From: Mastacembelus armatus
Lineage: Eukaryota; Chordata; Actinopteri; Synbranchiformes; Mastacembelidae
Length of the DNA: 64,000 nt
Reading direction: 5' to 3'
Assembly (NCBI RefSeq): GCF_900324485.2
Contig: NC_046646.1
Location: 12,919,656 to 12,983,655 of the forward strand
The notes beneath the pieces were generated by a model. That model did not search any database. It worked only from the letters and a program-made list of their open reading frames with translations, and was not told the DNA's origin. Every line of letters begins with the position of its first letter. Within the stretch, counting starts at the first letter, position 1. A program made the position numbers and the translations under genes. Shown one piece after another: positions 59,065 to 64,000 of the stretch.

Positions 59065-59107
59065 GGAGGGGGTGGGTGGGGGGTGGGGAGTGGGGGGTCG
59101 GGGTGGG
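59065..59107 (+). promoter_or_regulatory. G-quadruplex-capable G-rich run upstream of yap1
   Basis: Seven runs of three or more G separated by single or double bases (GGAGGGGGTGGGTGGGGGG and onward). Easily meets the G4 pattern. It is about 1 kb upstream of the yap1 start codon. Confidence 0.6.
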
Positions 59108-59200
59108 AGAGATTGGGAAGTTTCACTGAGAAAACATCCGCCCCAGATGAGGACAACCCAGCCGGAGCCTGTTTGTCCGTGCAACCGCAGCCACAGTGTC

Positions 59201-59214
59201 CTGCCCCCTGGTGG
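59201..59214 (-). promoter_or_regulatory. Perfect CTCF core motif upstream of yap1
   Basis: On the - strand reads CCACCAGGGGGCAG, a full match to CCASYAGRKGGCRS. Reverse orientation, so it converges with the forward motif at 28711-28724. Sequence match only. Confidence 0.45.
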
Positions 59215-59597
59215 AAAACACGCACGGTGACCGGGATCTCAGCTGGGCGACACATTGAACTCAAGGAAAATGTCTGGAGGGACTGGAGTTATTATTATCT
59301 AGCATGCGTCCAGAACTCTTTCCATTTTTTTGGTCATGATAATCCACCAGAGAAACTAAATCAAGAGATGAACTCGTTTATTAATCTGTTTAACTGGTGG
59401 AATTATTTTAGCTGCGCATTTGAACTTTTAATTTGAAGAATTTTTGATTATTCATTTTATTAGTGTTAATCCCAAAGCACCAAAATATACAGCACTGTTT
59501 GTTGTAGGCTCTAAAAACACACAGCTGATGCTTTTAACATAAATGACATCAATAGTTTTTTCATTTACCAGTTAACTTCAGCCCAAAGGGAAGTTAT

Positions 59598-59981
59598 AAA
59601 GGGAAATACACCTAAATCTAATCAATATCTGCAGCTCCTTTGTCCTTAAACCAGCAGCAGCTCTCTCTGGTTTGACCTGCACACAGGTTCTCCTGGTACT
59701 TTGCAGCAGCTTTTCCAAGGCTCTTCTGTAGATTCAGTGTTTCGGTCTCTTCTTGTGATCCCAGACTGACTCCACGCTGCCCAGATCTGGGCTCTTTGGG
59801 GGTCAGACCATCTGCTGTAGGATCCTGGTTCCTCCTACCCCTGAAAATAGTTCTTCATGGGTTCTTTATGGGCCTGTTGACCTGCCCAGTGGACTGCACT
59901 ATGAATCTGGGATCAATCAGACACCTGATGGTGTGATAAGAATCTAAAACATCTAAGATGCCTATAACCTTTGCACAGTCC
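59598..59981. mobile_element. Second, 5'-truncated copy of the 503-base element
   Basis: Aligns in the same orientation with 53446-53837: shared phrases CCTAAATCTAATCA, GATCCCAGACTGAC, GGGGGTCAGACCATCTGCTG and GGGATCAATCAGACACCTGA. It lacks about the first 110 bases and the left terminus. Confidence 0.75.
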
Positions 59982-59989
59982 GGTATGTG

Positions 59990-62960
59990 GTGGGATTTTG
60001 GGTGAAATGTGTTTATTATGATGCACATTTAGATTAGTTTTATTTGAATGAGTGGTGCGGTCATAAACACATACAGACTTGGGTTTAAGTATTTCCCTGA
60101 GTGTAAAACTTAAATGCAGAGTCAAGATAAGCTGATACTTACTGCAGTATTAACGTGTATATTTTAAGATAATGTGGAATTAAATGATTTGAACAAACTT
60201 TAAGAACAGAATTAGAAGTAGGATTATTTTTATGATTTCTATTCAGATTTAACCACCTTACTCTACATTTATTTTCCCACTTGCCGACTCATTTATGCAG
60301 TTTACTGGGGCCAGTGTTCCTGCAAACGTTTTTTCCCCCCACTATTATAATAATCAAAGAAGCGTTTTCCTTCCACCATTTTTTTCTTTTTCTCTCCCTT
60401 GTTTCTGAAACCTGTGATGATCGGATTCACACAGTGCAGTTGTCACCGTTTAGTTGTGGTCTATTAAAAAGGCACGTCTCCTCCGCTGGCAGCTTTATCA
60501 GTGTGACTGATAAAGTGCTGCGGGTATTTAATGTGTATCCATGAAGGAGTTGCATAAGATGTGGGTGAAGAAAAGGTCAGCAGAAATGTTCCTGCCCCTC
60601 CTACTCTGAAACCTGTGTGAGACGTAGGTTACTGTTCACTGGGATCAGGTTCATCACCTCAAAAACACAAACACACACATACGAAAACAAAAACACATTT
60701 TATTACCACACTCATGTTGCTGCTGGTACACCTTTAACTTTTTACAGTGCTATGTGAATTATTTGTCAAACAACTGGCTCCTAAGGTCCTGAATTATATG
60801 CAATTTACACCCTGCTGTGACCATTTCACAGACTAAATCAGTTGTTTTTCATAGCATGTAGTGTTAAGTGCCTCCCCGAGTCTTTTTAACAATGTTAATA
60901 ACTTTGGAGCCCTATGTGATTATTTCGCAACAATCTGTGCAGAGATTTTAAATAATTTTTGAGTATGACCTTTTATTACGGTCAAGACATCTCATTATAT
61001 TTGTTCTGTTCTGTATAAGAAAATTCATCGGGCAATTTTCTCTTCACTCGCTACACGTCCTTGCACATCAGCAGCCTTTATTTGCAGGCTATATTTTAAC
61101 ACATCAACATAGAGTATAGCTAAATAAATGTATGAGTACCAACTGTCTTATGCTATAACACAGTGTGACACTATATACTATTTGTACTGAATAATCAGTT
61201 GTTTCTGCAAAACAACAAAAACATGAGTCACAACTATGGTGTGTTTTTAATGAAGAGTCTATTTACCTGCTGGTTTTTCTATATGCTACACGCGATTGTT
61301 TTGTTACCCAGCGTTTTCAAGCTAAATATTTAGAATCTTTTAATATGTGTATGGAGAATCAGGCAAAAGGTCAGGATCAGTGTAATGTAATGCACAGCAG
61401 TGGGCAGTAGATGGCACCATCTTACCTTGACACCTGTTTCCATTACTTTAATAATGATTCACAAAGTTAAAAAACAATCCAGCAGCTGTTTGAACTCAGC
61501 AGAGGAGAAAGAAAAAGCATGGTGGTGTATATTTTTCTGAATAAAATCATCACCACACTGTGTTTATAATCAGCACCCCTTTCTCTGCCAAATCAGAGGT
61601 TAGAGGCACAGCAGGATTGCACAGGTCACTTATCAGGCGTCTATTCATGCCACAAACAGCAGCTAAGAACGGAGGAGTGGTCTTATTTATTCAGACAAAT
61701 CGTTTCATTGATTCGGCAGGTCAGGACTGAGCTGTGGAGTGCTCTGCAGACAGTTGCGTCAAGATTAATATAAAAAGAACCAGGCATGTAACACAGCAAA
61801 CCAAGGCGAGCACATAGCATAGGAAAAAAAAACACAGCATGGCAGTTTTTCACTTCGATTTGGGTTGAATAAACAAGATATCCTGCATTGTATGAATTAG
61901 TGAACTTTAGAGGTGTTGGTACGTAGATGTGCTACTTTTCATGCTGTCCCCTTATAACTATAACACAGACATGAGATATGGTATAATCAATCCTCTCATC
62001 TAGAAAGAAAGCAACCAGCTAATTTCTGTCCTTTAATTATCCAACAGAATGTCATAGAGACTTGGTGTCATTCTCTTTCCTGGTAGATAAAATGCATCAT
62101 TCATGTGCTTTACAAGGCATGTAACATAGGACAGATGTGTGGGGCCTGAGGCTGCTGTACCAGGCTTCTCACATTCCTCTCACCGAACATGGCTGTAAAC
62201 TCACACAGTTTCATTTCTTTGGCACTCACAGCAAAGTTTTCCAAGGAAGTGTCAGGCCGGCTGGCTCCAGCTGGACTCTGACTGGAATGTGCTGTCGCTC
62301 TTCATTGCTTTTCACTTTCCTCGCTGCTAAACTGCCCAGTTAACAGGAGTAATTGGTCTGACCCTCTGGGAGGCTGTTTTCAGATATATGAGGTTTTGGT
62401 CTGAGAGAGACAGAAGATGAGGTGCACCTGGGAAAAATGAGTAAAAGATATAGCCACCATGCAAAGACTCAAGCAGAGAGAGTGTTCCTGCATTAAACTT
62501 TCCCCTTTCCACATCTGTTTCTCATGGCAGAGGCAGGATATAACCTGTAAAACAACAATGCCTGGTCCTAGACACGGTGAGGGGGGAAGGCAATCACGCT
62601 TATCTCAAATCAGCACATTCAGCTACTTGTCAGAACTGTATCCAGACTTTCACCACCAAGCCATTTACGAATTTGACCCCCCTTTTAGAAAGGATGTTGT
62701 CATGGGAGTTTACAAGACAAAGTGGGAGTGACAGATGGACAAAGGGAGAGAGTCAGAGAGGAAGTGAAGGAGAAGTTTGACATTTGTGAGGAAGGAGCAG
62801 ATGCAGACTTGGATGTAGCTGAGGAGGCAAAGAATGGACATGTGAGAGAAAAGAGCAGACTTGGGGAAAAATAAACATACATGAAGAAGTGACTGGTGAT
62901 AGAGTAGACAAAGTTCAGCTGTTCGCTTGCAGAGGAAATAATCACATTTGGACGAGGCTG
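59990..62960. other. Spacer between yap1 and angptl5
   Basis: About 3 kb with no recognised exon. It includes a CTCF-like forward motif at 61404-61417 (GCAGTAGATGGCAC, one mismatch). The last few hundred bases may hold the angptl5 promoter and 5'UTR. Confidence 0.4.
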
Positions 62961-62965
62961 TTGCG

Positions 62966-64000
62966 ATGTGGCCAACGACTGTCCTCCTGCTGCTTTTGCC
63001 TCATTTGTTTTCCTCCACAGTATGTACGATATGCATGTTGTAAAGGTTTTCTACTCTAATTACTTGTCTGTCCTGTCATTCAAACTTACATCAGAGCTAT
63101 GCTATGTGGTTTTAAATTTGGATCATAACTAAAAGTTCTTATTTAAGTAAATGTAATGAAGTATTATCAGCGAATTCCACATACAGTAACAATAGTACAT
63201 ATAGGATATTAGTATCATTGATGAATTAATGTGTGAGCACTATTTGTGTTGTGAGTAGCGGAGTTGGAAATTATTTTAAATGTTTCACAGATTGGGATGT
63301 TTGATCTTCAATAGCAGATTTTTTTCACTGAACACCCCAACAGATGGAGACAGATGGATTCCCAAACTGAGCCCGGTTTTTCTTCCATTAACTTGAGTTT
63401 TTCCCCTACACAGCCGCCAAGTGCTTGCTCAGGGATTTTCAAAGGATTTTTTTTCTGGGGGGTTTCTCAGTCAAATATCTTCAGCTCAGTGAGGAAACCT
63501 TTGTTGCCGCAAAGATGAATGCAGAAACTTGCATGAATCCACCTTCAACAGAGAATCAGACGCAGAAGCTGATCAGGGCTCTGCATGGGTCTTCCTCAGT
63601 GTGTGTTTCCTGATTCAGGGGCACCAGTGTTAGTGAATATTATCCAGACTGTTCAGCCTACTTGTTTTTTTTTTTTTTTGAAAACATAAAAATGCTGATG
63701 GGGCTCAAAACCATTATTGCTCAATTTCCTGCAATGAATCTGCAATGCAAACAAAACATTTTCATTATCTGTTTTGTAATCTTCTAATGTAGACTGGTAA
63801 ACACCATTTTCACTCTAGTTCTTTTATCCTCAGGACACAGGAAACAATACAAATTTTAACCAATCAGAAATAGTCAATGCAGACTTTTCTGATGCCGCAT
63901 TCAAAGGCCAGAAACCTCACAGAGGGGTCAAAGATCGGGACACATGCTCCATCCCGTGTGACATCACTGTCAAGCTGCTACGAGATGAGAAACATTCAGT
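62966..64000 (+). CDS. angptl5: Angiopoietin-like protein 5, 5' part (runs off the window)
   Basis: Secreted fibrinogen-domain protein family. Exon 1 (62966-63039) encodes a signal peptide, MWPTTVLLLLLPHLFSS. Exon 2 (63834 to beyond 64000) opens after TTTTATCCTCAG and encodes DTGNNTNFNQSEIV and then DRDTCSIPCDITVKLLRDEKHS. The CxxxCD...REEKH-like pattern recalls human ANGPTL5 (ESCDVKTKITREEKH), and ANGPTL5 lies near YAP1 on human 11q22. Exon 1 must use the donor at 63040 (TGTT|GTAAAG) to keep frame; the nearer GTATGT at 63020 would put a stop in exon 2. The coiled coil and fibrinogen domain lie outside the window, so the name rests on a short stretch plus synteny. Confidence 0.72.

Overview
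The window is nuclear DNA from a bony fish, probably a spiny-rayed (percomorph-like) teleost. The host call rests on vertebrate multi-exon genes with GT-AG introns, compact teleost-sized introns, several non-autonomous DNA transposons of fish type, and teleost-like protein variants. There are no bacterial features, and I recognised no retrovirus, LTR element or other capsid-bearing element.

Layout. Positions 1-36 kb hold eight genes, all on the + strand: the 3' part of aldoc (aldolase C), pigs (GPI transamidase subunit), two tandem copies of srsf1 (SR splicing factor 1), dynll2 (dynein light chain), heatr6, ddx52 (DEAD-box helicase) and rpl23a (ribosomal protein uL23). From memory, their human counterparts lie on chromosome 17q (ALDOC-PIGS and SRSF1-DYNLL2 are neighbours there). 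Positions 36-39 kb are a transposon-rich gap. Beyond it, birc2 (cIAP1) and a divergent yap1 lie head to tail on the - strand, followed by the 5' end of angptl5 on the + strand. That is the human 11q22 neighbourhood. The gap therefore looks like an evolutionary junction between two ancestral linkage groups.

Most genes on the 17q-like side are housekeeping genes for glycolysis, GPI anchoring, splicing, dynein cargo, rRNA processing and the ribosome. Introns 2 and 4 of rpl23a each hold a C/D box snoRNA. By sequence these are SNORD4 and SNORD42, which guide 2'-O-methylation of 18S rRNA at two sites five bases apart. The other side carries an inhibitor of apoptosis, a Hippo-pathway coactivator and a secreted angiopoietin-like protein.

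Points most worth a second look: (1) the tandem srsf1 pair, whose exon 3 is almost identical while exon 1, introns and promoters have diverged, with long duplicated 3'UTR blocks that each hold a mini-intron; (2) the shortened, fast-evolving YAP, whose exons 6 and 7 are flanked by TG/CA microsatellites that may control splicing; (3) the SNORD4/SNORD42 pair; (4) a ddx52 stop codon that overlaps a splice donor and is followed by a NAGNAG acceptor; (5) the linkage-group junction. All exon borders were read by eye from splice signals, reading phase and family knowledge; no transcript data were available.
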